From the NCBI RefSeq assembly GCF_900100495.1, contig NZ_FNCT01000018.1:44285-108284 (forward strand): a stretch of 64,000 nt of DNA. Direction: 5' to 3'. Shown here one piece after another: positions 7,543-15,946 of this stretch (the stretch's first letter is position 1; each line of letters starts with the position of its first letter). Made by a program: the position numbers and the translations under genes. The DNA comes from Pseudomonas benzenivorans (GTDB taxonomy: Bacteria > Pseudomonadota > Gammaproteobacteria > Pseudomonadales > Pseudomonadaceae). The notes beneath the pieces were generated by a model. That model was not told where the DNA came from. It saw only the letters and a list, made by a program, of their open reading frames with translations, and searched no databases.

Positions 7543-9153
7543 ATGCCGAACCTCCCACGTACCCTGACCCGCCTGCTGCTCTGTGGCGCCCTCGCCGCGG
7601 CCAGCCTGGCGCATGCCGCCGCCGATAGCCTGGTGGTGTGCAGCGAGGCCAGCCCGGAAGGCTTCGACATCGTCCAGTACACCGCGGCGACCACCGCCGA
7701 CGCCTCGGCGGAAACCGTGTTCGAGCGCCTGGTCAGTTTCGCCCCCGGCAGCACCGAGTTGATCCCCGGCCTGGCCGAGCGCTGGGAAGTCTCCGCCGAC
7801 GGGCTGAGCTACACCTTCCATCTACGCCGGGGGGTGCAGTTCCATAGCACCGCCTGGTTCAGCCCGAGCCGCGCCTTCAATGCCGAGGACGTGCTGTGGA
7901 GCTTCCAGCGCCAGCTCGACCCCGCCCATCCCTGGCACAAGCTGTCGCTGCGCGGCTTCCCCTATGCCGAAGCCATGGCCATGGCCGCGCTGATCGAGCG
8001 CATCGAGCGGCTCGACGAGCACCGCGTGCGCTTCGTGTTGAAACACCCCGAGGCGCCCTTCCTGGCCGACCTGGCCATGGGTTTCGCCTCGATCTACTCG
8101 GCCGAGTACGCCGCGCAGCTGCTCGCCGAGGACAAGGCCGAGCAGCTCAACCGCCTGCCGGTCGGCACCGGGCCGTTCGTCTTCGAGCGCTACACCAAGG
8201 ACGCCCAGGTGCGCTTTCGCGGCAACCCGCACTACTGGGCCGGCGCGCCGAACATCGACAAGCTGATCCTGGCCATCACCCCCGAACCCAACGTGCGCCA
8301 GCAGAAGCTCAGGGCCAATGACTGCCAGATCGCCCTGTACCCGCGGCCGGTGGACATCCCGGCGCTGAAGGCCGACCCGGCGCTGCAGGTGCTCGAACTG
8401 GATTCGCTGCTGGTCGCCTATATCGGCATCAACACCCGCCACCCGCCGCTGGACGATGTGCGCGTGCGCCAGGCGCTCAACCTGGCCTTCGACAAGGCCG
8501 CCTACCTGCGCGCGCAATACGGCGAGGGCGGTGCCAGCCCGGCGGTGGCGCCCTACCCGGCGACGCTCTGGGGCCACGACCCGCAGCTGCAGGACTGGCC
8601 CCGCGACGTGCCGCGCGCCAGGCAGCTGCTGGCCGAGGCCGGGCTCGCCGACGGTTTCGAGCTGTCGATCTGGACCCGCCCCGGCGGCGGCCCGACCAAC
8701 CCCAATCCGGGTATCGGCGCGCAGATGCTGCAGGCCGACCTGGCCGCCATCGGCATCCAGGCCGAGATCCGCATGTTCGAGTGGGGCGAGCTGATCAAGC
8801 GGGCGAAGAACGGCGAGCACGACCTGGTGTTCATGGGCTGGGCCGGCGACAACGGCGACCCGGACAACTTCCTCAGCCCCAACCTGTCCTGCGCCGCCGC
8901 CCAATCCGGGGAGAACCAGGCCGGCTGGTGCCATGCCGAGTTCGACCGGCTGATCGGCCAGGCCCGCCGGCTGCAGGACCAGGCGCAACGGGCGGCGCTG
9001 TACCGCCGGGCCCTGGCGATCTTCCATGAACAGGCGCCATGGATCCCGCTGGCCCATCCCAGGCAATTCAGCGCCCTGCGCCAGGGCGTGCAGGGCTTCG
9101 TCCTCAGCCCGATGGGTTCGAACAATTTTTCCAAGGTGAAATTCGACCCGTAG
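7543..9153 (+). CDS. Dipeptide ABC transporter substrate-binding protein (second, paralogous copy)
   Basis: A 536-residue protein clearly paralogous to the preceding gene along its full length, for example AETVFERL, ERWEVSADGLSYTFHLRRGV and MGWAGDNGDPDNF. A Sec signal occupies residues 1-25 (LLLCGALAAASLAHA). GGGGA precedes the ATG at 7543. The divergence between the copies suggests different peptide preferences, as with the multiple DppA proteins that share one DppBCDF in P. aeruginosa; that specificity is inferred. The stop codon TAG is the first part of a GTAGGAGCGGGG palindrome. Confidence 0.92.
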   Translation: MPNLPRTLTRLLLCGALAAASLAHAAADSLVVCSEASPEGFDIVQYTAATTADASAETVFERLVSFAPGSTELIPGLAERWEVSADGLSYTFHLRRGVQFHSTAWFSPSRAFNAEDVLWSFQRQLDPAHPWHKLSLRGFPYAEAMAMAALIERIERLDEHRVRFVLKHPEAPFLADLAMGFASIYSAEYAAQLLAEDKAEQLNRLPVGTGPFVFERYTKDAQVRFRGNPHYWAGAPNIDKLILAITPEPNVRQQKLRANDCQIALYPRPVDIPALKADPALQVLELDSLLVAYIGINTRHPPLDDVRVRQALNLAFDKAAYLRAQYGEGGASPAVAPYPATLWGHDPQLQDWPRDVPRARQLLAEAGLADGFELSIWTRPGGGPTNPNPGIGAQMLQADLAAIGIQAEIRMFEWGELIKRAKNGEHDLVFMGWAGDNGDPDNFLSPNLSCAAAQSGENQAGWCHAEFDRLIGQARRLQDQAQRAALYRRALAIFHEQAPWIPLAHPRQFSALRQGVQGFVLSPMGSNNFSKVKFDP

Positions 9154-9185
9154 GAGCGGGGGCGACGCCGAGTCCCCGCTCCTAC
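9150..9185. terminator. REP-type palindrome between dppA2 and dppB, terminator-like hairpin
   Basis: GTAGGAGCGGGG (9150-9161) and CCCCGCTCCTAC (9174-9185) are exact inverted copies with a 12-base loop. There is no T-run, so it is more likely an RNA-stabilising or partly attenuating hairpin than a full terminator. The dppA2 stop codon lies in the left arm. Confidence 0.6.
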
Positions 9186-9256
9186 GCAAACACAACCAAT
9201 CGACTGCCCATGCCGCCGTCGAACCGATTGAAAACCGATGTGGAGTACCGACATCC

Positions 9257-10267
9257 ATGCTGTCCTTTATCGCTAGACGCCTGGGGCTGCTGATCCCCAC
9301 CTTCTTCGGCGTCACCCTGCTGACCTTCGCGCTGATCCGCATGATCCCCGGTGACCCGGTGGAAGTGATGATGGGCGAGCGCCGGGTCGACCCGCAGATG
9401 CACGCCCAGGCCATGGAACGCCTGGGCCTGAACAAGCCGCTGTACGCCCAGTATCTCGACTACATCGGCAACCTCGCCCAGGGCGACCTGGGCCAGTCGC
9501 TGCGCACCCGCGAAAGCGTGTGGAGCGAGTTCCTCACCCTGTTCCCGGCCACCCTGGAACTGTCCCTGGCCGCCCTGCTGTTCGCCGGCAGCCTCGGGCT
9601 GATCGCCGGGGTGATCGCCGCGCTCAAGCGCGGCTCGCTGTTCGACCACGGGGTGATGGGCATCTCCCTGGCCGGCTACTCCATGCCGATCTTCTGGTGG
9701 GGCCTGCTGCTGATCATGTTCTTCTCGGTCTGGCTCGGCTGGACCCCGGTGTCCGGGCGCATCGACCTGCTCTACGACATCCCGCCGGTCACCGGTTTCA
9801 TGTTGATCGACAGCCTGCTCAGCGAAGAACCAGGCGCCTTCGTCGACGCCCTGCGCCACCTGATCCTGCCGGCCATCGTGCTCGGCACCATCCCGCTGGC
9901 GGTGATCGCCCGGATGACCCGCTCGGCGATGCTCGAGGTGCTGCGCGAGGACTACGTGCGCACCGCCCGCGCCAAGGGCCTGTCGCCGGCCCGCGTGGTG
10001 TTCGTCCACGGCCTGCGCAACGCGCTGATCCCGGTGCTCACGGTGTTCGGCCTGCAGGTCGGCGCGCTGCTGGCCGGCGCGGTGCTGACCGAAACCATCT
10101 TCTCCTGGCCGGGCATCGGCAAGTGGCTGATCGAGTCGATCGGCGCCCGCGACTACCCGGTCGTGCAGAACGGCATCCTGCTGATCGCCTGCCTGGTGAT
10201 CCTGGTCAACTTCGTGGTGGACATCCTCTACGGCCTGGCCAACCCGCGCATTCGCCATCAGAAATAA
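9257..10267 (+). CDS. dppB: Dipeptide ABC transporter permease DppB
   Basis: A 336-residue inner-membrane permease of the BPD_transp_1 family with about six membrane helices, starting MLSFIARRLGLLIPTFFGVT. The EAA loop that docks on the ATPase is seen in EDYVRTARAKGLSPARVVF followed by HGLRNALIPV. GDLGQSLRTRESV is typical of the DppB/OppB large periplasmic loop. It pairs with DppC to form the translocation pore. A palindromic repeat of 76 bp separates it from dppC. GTGGAG lies about 12 bases before the ATG. Confidence 0.95.
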   Translation: MLSFIARRLGLLIPTFFGVTLLTFALIRMIPGDPVEVMMGERRVDPQMHAQAMERLGLNKPLYAQYLDYIGNLAQGDLGQSLRTRESVWSEFLTLFPATLELSLAALLFAGSLGLIAGVIAALKRGSLFDHGVMGISLAGYSMPIFWWGLLLIMFFSVWLGWTPVSGRIDLLYDIPPVTGFMLIDSLLSEEPGAFVDALRHLILPAIVLGTIPLAVIARMTRSAMLEVLREDYVRTARAKGLSPARVVFVHGLRNALIPVLTVFGLQVGALLAGAVLTETIFSWPGIGKWLIESIGARDYPVVQNGILLIACLVILVNFVVDILYGLANPRIRHQK

Positions 10268-10298
10268 GGCAAGAGCCATGCATACCCATATTGATTCC

Positions 10299-10374
10299 GT
10301 AGGGCGGATGACGCTTCACCCATCCACCATCGCAACACCCAAGCGGTGGATGAAAGAAGCGTCATCCACCCTAC
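10299..10374. repeat. GTAGGG...CCCTAC palindromic repeat between dppB and dppC
   Basis: GTAGGGCGGATGACGCTTC at the left and GAAGCGTCATCCACCCTAC at the right are near-perfect inverted copies. An inner pair (CATCCACC/GGTGGATG) extends the hairpin. It lies inside the dpp operon. Confidence 0.75.
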
Positions 10375-10399
10375 GCAGGACAGGCCTGGAGGTTCGCCC

Positions 10400-11299
10400 A
10401 TGACCACCACCACTCTCGATCAGAGCCTGCTCTACCCCTCGCCGCTGAAGGAATTCTGGCAGGCCTTCGCCCACAACAAGGGCGCCGTGGCCGGCCTGGG
10501 CTTCATGCTGCTGGTGCTGTTCTGCGCGCTGTTCGCCCCCTGGGTGGCGCCGTTCGATCCCAGCGAGCAGTTCCGCGACGCCCTGCTGACCCCGCCAGCC
10601 TGGCTGGAAGACGGCCAGGCGCGGTTCCTCCTCGGCACCGACGAACTGGGCCGCGACCTGCTCTCGCGACTGATCCACGGCGCGCGCCTGTCGCTGCTGA
10701 TCGGCCTGTCCTCGGTGCTGCTGTCGCTGATCCCGGGGATCCTCCTCGGCCTCACCGCCGGCTTCTTCCCGCGTCTGCTCGGCCCGGCGATCATGCGCCT
10801 GATGGACGTGATGCTGGCCCTGCCCTCGTTGCTGCTGGCGGTGGCCATCGTCGCCATCCTCGGCCCCGGGCTGATCAACACGGTGATCGCCATCGCCATC
10901 GTCTCGCTGCCGTCCTACGTGCGCCTGACCCGCGCCGCGGTGATGGGCGAGGCGAACCGCGACTACGTCACCGCCGCGCGCCTGGCCGGCGCCGGCCTGC
11001 CGCGGCTGATGTTCGTCACCGTGCTGCCCAACTGCATGGCGCCGCTGATCGTCCAGGCCACCCTGAGTTTCTCCTCGGCGATCCTCGACGCCGCCGCGCT
11101 GGGCTTCCTCGGCCTCGGCGTGCAACCGCCGACACCCGAGTGGGGCACCATGCTGGCCTCGGCGCGCGACTACATCGAACGCGCCTGGTGGGTGGTCAGC
11201 CTGCCCGGCCTGACCATCCTGCTCAGCGTGCTGGCGATCAACCTGATGGGCGACGGCCTGCGCGACGCGCTCGACCCGAAACTGAAGAATGCGCAGTAA
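10400..11299 (+). CDS. dppC: Dipeptide ABC transporter permease DppC
   Basis: A 299-residue permease of the BPD_transp_1/OppC_N families. The N-terminal OppC_N segment (EFWQAFAHNKGAVAGLGFML) is followed by LLGTDELGRDLLSRLIHGAR, typical of DppC/OppC. The EAA loop is NRDYVTAARLAGAGLPRLMF. I chose the ATG at 10400 because GGAGG (10388-10392) lies at the right distance; the longer frame runs into the upstream palindrome. It is the partner of DppB. Confidence 0.95.
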   Translation: MTTTTLDQSLLYPSPLKEFWQAFAHNKGAVAGLGFMLLVLFCALFAPWVAPFDPSEQFRDALLTPPAWLEDGQARFLLGTDELGRDLLSRLIHGARLSLLIGLSSVLLSLIPGILLGLTAGFFPRLLGPAIMRLMDVMLALPSLLLAVAIVAILGPGLINTVIAIAIVSLPSYVRLTRAAVMGEANRDYVTAARLAGAGLPRLMFVTVLPNCMAPLIVQATLSFSSAILDAAALGFLGLGVQPPTPEWGTMLASARDYIERAWWVVSLPGLTILLSVLAINLMGDGLRDALDPKLKNAQ

Positions 11300-11329
11300 G
11301 GAGCCGATGATGACCATCCGCGTGACCCC

Positions 11330-11412
11330 GGTGCGCACGGCGCACCCTACTTTGACCGTGGCGGCCCAGATAATCCGTAGGGTGACGCGGGGCCGCCCAG
11401 GCTGTGCGCACC
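11330..11412. repeat. Two half-copies of the GTAGGGTGCGC repeat, outward order
   Basis: GGTGCGCACGGCGCACCCTAC (11330-11350) and GTAGGGTGACGCGGGG...GTGCGCACC (11377-11412) are inverted with respect to each other, but with the arms in the opposite order to a normal copy. This suggests two elements or a rearranged pair. It lies between dppC and dppD. Confidence 0.65.
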
Positions 11413-11434
11413 AAGCGATAGTGGAGTTACGTCC

Positions 11435-12409
11435 ATGAGCCTGCTCGATATCAAGAACCTCAGCGTGCGCTTCGGCGACGCCAACGCCGTGCCGGTGGTC
11501 GACGGACTCGACCTGTCGGTGGCCAAGGGCGAAGTGCTGGCCATTGTCGGCGAGTCCGGTTCCGGCAAGTCGGTGACCATGCTGGCGCTGATGGGCCTGA
11601 TCGACGCGCCGGGCATCGTCAGCGCCGACAGCCTGCAGTTCGACGGCACCGACATGCTACGCCTGAAGGGCCGCCAGCGCCGGCACATCGTCGGCAAGGA
11701 CCTGTCGATGGTCTTCCAGGACCCGATGACCGCGCTCAACCCGAGCTTCACCGTCGGCTTCCAGATCGAGGAAGTGCTGCGCCAGCACCTCGGCCTGAAG
11801 GGCAAGGCGGCGCGCCAGCGTGCCCTGCAGTTGCTCGAACGAGTGGAGATCCCCGCCGCCGCCAGCCGCCTGGATGCCTACCCGCACCAGCTCTCCGGCG
11901 GCATGAGCCAGCGCGTGGCGATCGCCATGGCGATCGCCGCCGAGCCCAAGCTGCTGATCGCCGACGAGCCGACCACGGCGCTGGACGTGACCATCCAGGC
12001 GCAGATCATGGAGCTGCTGCTCGACCTGCAGCGCGAGCAGGACATGGCCCTGGTGCTGATCACCCACGACCTCGCCGTGGTCGCCGAGACCGCCCAGCGC
12101 GTCTGCGTGATGTATGCCGGGCAGGCGGTGGAGATCGGCCAGGTGCCGCAGCTGTTCGATGCGCCGACCCACCCCTATACCGAGGCGCTGCTCAAGGCGA
12201 TTCCCGAGCACAGCCTCGGCGCCCGGCGCCTGGCCAGCCTGCCCGGCATCGTCCCCGGCCGCTACGACCGTCCGCACGGCTGCCTGCTGGCGCCGCGCTG
12301 CCCCTACGCCCAGCCGCGCTGCAGCGCGCAGCGCCCGGCGCTGGAGGCCCACGAGCGCGGCGCGATGCGCTGCTACTTCCCCCTCAACCTGACTGCCGAG
12401 GTGGTCTGA
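11435..12409 (+). CDS. dppD: Dipeptide ABC transporter ATP-binding protein DppD
   Basis: A 324-residue ABC ATPase. Walker A is GESGSGKSV, the signature is LSGGMSQRV and Walker B is LLIADEPTTALD, followed by the H-loop in LITHDLAVV. The C-terminal oligopeptide/dipeptide motif has cysteines in GCLLAPRCPYAQPRC, the cluster that can bind an Fe-S centre in DppD/DppF proteins. GTGGAG precedes the ATG. Its stop overlaps the dppF start by one base (TGATG), so the two ATPases are translationally coupled and probably form the heterodimeric motor. Confidence 0.95.
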   Translation: MSLLDIKNLSVRFGDANAVPVVDGLDLSVAKGEVLAIVGESGSGKSVTMLALMGLIDAPGIVSADSLQFDGTDMLRLKGRQRRHIVGKDLSMVFQDPMTALNPSFTVGFQIEEVLRQHLGLKGKAARQRALQLLERVEIPAAASRLDAYPHQLSGGMSQRVAIAMAIAAEPKLLIADEPTTALDVTIQAQIMELLLDLQREQDMALVLITHDLAVVAETAQRVCVMYAGQAVEIGQVPQLFDAPTHPYTEALLKAIPEHSLGARRLASLPGIVPGRYDRPHGCLLAPRCPYAQPRCSAQRPALEAHERGAMRCYFPLNLTAEVV

Positions 12410-13383
12410 TGAGTGCGATCGTTCTCACCGCCCGTGAACTGACCCGCCACTACAGCGTGTCGCGTGGCCTGTTCCAGCCGCTCGCCAGCGTGCAGGCGCT
12501 GAATGGCGTGTCCTTCGACCTGCAGGCCGGCAAGACCCTGGCGGTGGTCGGCGAGTCCGGCTGCGGCAAGTCGACCCTGGCGCGCGCCCTGACCCTGATC
12601 GAGCAGCCCAGCTCGGGCTCCCTGCAGATCGCCGGGCAGGAGGTCAGCGGCGCCAGCCGCGCGCAGCGCAAGCAGCTGCGCCGCGATGTGCAGATGGTCT
12701 TCCAGAACCCCTATGCCTCGCTCAACCCGCGGCAGAAGATCGGCGACCAGCTCGGCGAACCGCTGCTGATCAACACCGCGCTGTCGCGCCTCGAACGGCG
12801 CGAGCGGGTGCAGGCGATGATGCAGCAGGTCGGCCTGCGCCCCGAACACTACCAGCGCTACCCGCACATGTTTTCCGGCGGCCAGCGCCAGCGCATCGCC
12901 CTGGCCCGGGCGATGATGCTGCAGCCCAAGGTGCTGGTGGCGGACGAGCCGACCTCGGCGCTCGACGTGTCGATCCAGGCCCAGGTGCTCAACCTGTTCA
13001 TGGACCTGCAGGAGCAGTACGGCACCGCCTACGTGTTCATCTCGCACAACCTCTCGGTGGTGCGCCACGTCGCCGACGACGTGCTGGTGATGTACCTTGG
13101 CCGCCCGGTGGAGATGGGCCCGAAGGAGCTGATCTACGCCCGCCCGCTGCACCCCTACACCCAGGCGCTGCTGTCGGCAACGCCGACCATCCACCCCGAC
13201 CCGAGCAAACCGAAGATCAGGATAGTCGGCGAGCTGCCCAACCCGCTCGACCCGCCCGCCGGCTGCGCCTTCCACAAGCGCTGCCCGCATGCGACCGAGC
13301 GCTGCCGCACGGAACAGCCGCCGCTGCGCCTGCTCGAGGCGCGCCAGGTGGCCTGCCACCATGCCGAGACGATCAATCGGTAG
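12409..13383 (+). CDS. dppF: Dipeptide ABC transporter ATP-binding protein DppF
   Basis: A 324-residue ABC ATPase. Walker A is GESGCGKST, the signature is FSGGQRQRI and Walker B is LVADEPTSALD. The C-terminal oligo_HPY region carries GCAFHKRCPHATERC. It is the last gene of the dppAA'BCDF operon and is convergent with pxpC across a hairpin. One-base overlap with dppD. Confidence 0.95.
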   Translation: MSAIVLTARELTRHYSVSRGLFQPLASVQALNGVSFDLQAGKTLAVVGESGCGKSTLARALTLIEQPSSGSLQIAGQEVSGASRAQRKQLRRDVQMVFQNPYASLNPRQKIGDQLGEPLLINTALSRLERRERVQAMMQQVGLRPEHYQRYPHMFSGGQRQRIALARAMMLQPKVLVADEPTSALDVSIQAQVLNLFMDLQEQYGTAYVFISHNLSVVRHVADDVLVMYLGRPVEMGPKELIYARPLHPYTQALLSATPTIHPDPSKPKIRIVGELPNPLDPPAGCAFHKRCPHATERCRTEQPPLRLLEARQVACHHAETINR

Positions 13384-13438
13384 GACATTCTCCCCTCGCC
13401 GTTTACGGGGGGCGTTGCACCTACACAGTCGCGGCTAA

Positions 13439-13481
13439 AGCCCCTCCCACAGGGCCTAAGGGTGCCTTTGTGGGAGGGGCT
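13439..13481. terminator. Strong hairpin between convergent dppF and pxpC
   Basis: AGCCCCTCCCACA (13439-13451) and TGTGGGAGGGGCT (13469-13481) pair perfectly over 13 bp with a 17-base loop. Its place between convergent genes fits a bidirectional terminator, although T-runs are short. The arm sequence GCGGCTAAAGCCCCTCCCACA recurs at about 21045-21063, so it is also a dispersed repeat. Confidence 0.65.
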
Positions 13482-13514
13482 GAAACAGCCTGCCATTGAC
13501 TGGAGAGAGGGTGT

Positions 13515-14438
13515 CTACGTCCGCCCGAAGAAGCGATAGAACTCGCGCAGTTCGGCCTGGGCGTCGGCGAGGCCGACCGGGCTGAAGCGCAGCGGGTGGC
13601 GCGGCGGGCACTGGGCCAGGCGGCTCTGGTCGAGCGGATGCAGCCAGCCGAGGATCGGATAGCCGCCCATGGTCTGGTGATCGGCCTGCAGGATGATCGG
13701 CTGGCCGTCCGCCGGCACCTGGATCGCGCCGCGCGCCACGCCCTGCGACCACTGCCGCGCCGGCGCGCGCAGCGCCTCGCCGAGCAGCCGCGCGCCCATG
13801 CGGTCGGACTGTGGGCTGAGCTGCCAGGTCCGGGCGAAGAACGCCTGCAGTTGCTCGGCCTCGAAGCGCGGCGCATCGCCGCCGCCGATCACCCGCAGCA
13901 GCGGAGCGGCGCGGTAATCCGGCTGGTACGCCCAGGGCACGCTCAGCGCGCGCTCGAAGCGCGCCGGCAAACAGGGCAACAGGTCGCCGGCGCGCAACGC
14001 CTCGCCCTGGCCGCTCAGCCCGCCCAGCCCTTCGCGCAGCTGGGTGCTGACGCTGCCCAGCGCCGGCGGCGCCCAGAAGCCGCCGGCCACCGCCAGGTAG
14101 GCGCGCTGGCCGCTGCGCGCGTAGCCCAGGCGCAGGCGCTGCCCGGCCCTGACCGCAAAGCGCGACCACCGCGGCAGCGGCCGCTCGTCGAGGGTCGGCG
14201 CGACTTCCGCGCCGGTCAGCGCCAGCCAGGTATCCAGCTGGCTCTCCAGCTCGACATAGCCCAGGGCGATCTCCAGCAACGGCGTGCCCCAGGGGTTGTC
14301 CAGCAGGCGGTTGGCCCAGGCCGCAGCGTGCCAGTCCAGCGGGCCGGCCGGCGATACGCCGAGGTGTTGCCAGCCGCGGCGGCCGCCATCCTGCACCAGG
14401 CTCAAGGGCCCCGGCTTGATCACCCGCAGGCCGCTCAT
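13515..14438 (-). CDS. pxpC: 5-oxoprolinase subunit C (biotin-dependent carboxyltransferase family)
   Basis: A 307-residue protein of the KipA/PxpC (AHS2) family: SGLRVIKPGPLSLVQDGGR at the N-terminus, then GVSPAGPLDWHAAAWANRLL and a C-terminal DHQTMGGYPILGWL. With PxpA and PxpB it forms the ATP-dependent enzyme that opens 5-oxoproline to glutamate. The frame stays open far upstream, but the ATG at 14438 overlaps the pxpB stop by 4 bases (ATGA) and gives the family length, so I take it as the start. Confidence 0.92.
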   Translation of the reverse strand: MSGLRVIKPGPLSLVQDGGRRGWQHLGVSPAGPLDWHAAAWANRLLDNPWGTPLLEIALGYVELESQLDTWLALTGAEVAPTLDERPLPRWSRFAVRAGQRLRLGYARSGQRAYLAVAGGFWAPPALGSVSTQLREGLGGLSGQGEALRAGDLLPCLPARFERALSVPWAYQPDYRAAPLLRVIGGGDAPRFEAEQLQAFFARTWQLSPQSDRMGARLLGEALRAPARQWSQGVARGAIQVPADGQPIILQADHQTMGGYPILGWLHPLDQSRLAQCPPRHPLRFSPVGLADAQAELREFYRFFGRT

Positions 14439-15112
14439 AACGGCCCGCCCGCGGCGCGGAAGGCCTGCTCGTCGATCGCCACGAAACGCACCCGGTCGCC
14501 CAGGGCCAGCGGGCACGGCGGCTCGCGACCGACATCGAACAGGCGCCAGGGGCACAGGCCGAGCAGGTGCCAGCCGCCGGGCGAGCGCTGCGGGTAGACC
14601 GCGGTCTGCCGCTCGGCGATCGCCAGGCTGCCGGCCGGCACCGCCGTGCGCGGGGTGGCGCGGCGCGGCAGGACCAGGCGCTCGTGCAGCTCGCCGAGGT
14701 AGGCGAAGCCCGGGGCGAAGCCGATGGCGCCGACCCGGTACTCGCTGGCGCTGTGCAGCTCGATCACCTGCTCGACGCTCAACCGGCAGCGGCGCGCCAC
14801 CTCGGCCAGGTCGGCGCCGGCGTACCAGATGGGGATCTCGTGCAGGCGCCCGGCCGGCACGGCCAGCGGCTCGGCCAGCCAACGTTCGAGCAACGGCGTC
14901 AGGCGCTCGGTCAGTTGCAGGTGATCGGTGCGGGTCAGGTCGTAGTGCAGCAGCAGGCTGGTCCAGCCCGGCACCAGGTCGGTCAGCCCGTCGCCCAGTT
15001 CGGCGCGGATGCGCTCGGCCAGCAGCGCGATGCGCTGCGGCAACTGCGCGTCGGGCTGTTCGGCCAGCACCAGCAGCAGGGCTTCGGCACCGGCCGGCTC
15101 GAGGCGGATCAC
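14435..15112 (-). CDS. pxpB: 5-oxoprolinase subunit B (KipI/PxpB family)
   Basis: A 225-residue protein of the AHS1/KipI family with a cyclophilin-like fold. Family sequences include VPGWTSLLLHYD near the first third, IWYAGADLAEVARRCRLSVE, and FAPGFAYLGELHERLVLPRR. It starts at a GTG that overlaps the pxpA stop by 4 bases (GTGA) and ends 4 bases into pxpC, so the three genes are tightly coupled. Confidence 0.92.
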   Translation of the reverse strand: MIRLEPAGAEALLLVLAEQPDAQLPQRIALLAERIRAELGDGLTDLVPGWTSLLLHYDLTRTDHLQLTERLTPLLERWLAEPLAVPAGRLHEIPIWYAGADLAEVARRCRLSVEQVIELHSASEYRVGAIGFAPGFAYLGELHERLVLPRRATPRTAVPAGSLAIAERQTAVYPQRSPGGWHLLGLCPWRLFDVGREPPCPLALGDRVRFVAIDEQAFRAAGGPL

Positions 15113-15855
15113 GCGGCGTCCAGCAGCGCCCGCAAGCGCCGCAGCACGGCCAGCGACTCGGCGTTGTCGCCGTGCACGCAGAGGCTGTCGGCACAGAGTT
15201 GCAGCGGCTTGCCGTCGATGTCGGCGAACGGCTCGCCCTGGGCGATGGCCAGGCCCTGGTCGAGGATGCGCTGCGGGTCATGGTGCACCGCCTCCATCAG
15301 CCGCCGCGGCGCCAGTTGGCCGTCGGCCAGGTAGGCGCGGTCGGCGAAGGCCTCGAACATCAGCGGCACGTCGGCGGCATCGGCGAACTCCAGCTCGCGG
15401 CGGTTGTCCAGCAGCGCCAGGACCATCAGCGGCAGGCCCTTGCGATAGGCGGCGCAGGCATCCAGCACCGCGGCGAGCAGGGCATCGTCGCGCACCAGGT
15501 CGTTGTACAGCGCGCCGTGCGGCTTGACGTAGGCCAGTTGGGTGCCGGCGGCGCGGCAGAAGGCATCCAGCGCGCCGAGCTGATAGAGCACCAGCGCGGT
15601 GACCTCTGCCGGCGAGCAGGCCAGGTGGCGGCGGCCGAAGCCGACCAGGTCGGGATAGGCCGGATGCGCACCGATGCTCACCCCGTGCTGCACCGCCAGT
15701 TCGACGGTGCGCTGCATGGTCAGCGGGTCGCCGGCGTGGAAGCCGCAGGCCAGGTTGGCCTGGTCGACCAGCGGCATGGCCAGCGCATCGTCGCCCATGC
15801 GCCAGGCGCCGAGGCTCTCGCCCATGTCGCAGTTCAGCAGGATTCGTCTGTTCAT
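15109..15855 (-). CDS. pxpA: 5-oxoprolinase subunit A (LamB/YcsF family)
   Basis: A 248-residue protein of the LamB_YcsF family. Diagnostic motifs are LNCDMGES at the N-terminus, CGFHAGDP, GAHPAYPD and YVKPHGALYN, which line the active site. It is the first gene of pxpABC. The ATG at 15855 sets the conserved LLNCDMGES at residue 6; the longer frame to 15906 adds a non-conserved stretch. No strong ribosome site is visible. It degrades 5-oxoproline, a by-product of glutamate/glutamine chemistry, which fits the adjacent peptide-uptake operon. Confidence 0.93.
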   Translation of the reverse strand: MNRRILLNCDMGESLGAWRMGDDALAMPLVDQANLACGFHAGDPLTMQRTVELAVQHGVSIGAHPAYPDLVGFGRRHLACSPAEVTALVLYQLGALDAFCRAAGTQLAYVKPHGALYNDLVRDDALLAAVLDACAAYRKGLPLMVLALLDNRRELEFADAADVPLMFEAFADRAYLADGQLAPRRLMEAVHHDPQRILDQGLAIAQGEPFADIDGKPLQLCADSLCVHGDNAESLAVLRRLRALLDAA

Positions 15856-15946
15856 GGGCACAAGCTTAGAACCGCAGCCAAAGCGGCACCAGTAGCCCGG
15901 CGGCAATCCGCGACCCGCCGGCCGCGGATTGCCGCCGGACTACGAT

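Noticed and set aside
13515..15281. 588-residue frame spanning pxpC and most of pxpB
   Set aside because: Only the part from 14438 has family similarity; upstream it is the out-of-frame shadow of pxpB and pxpA.
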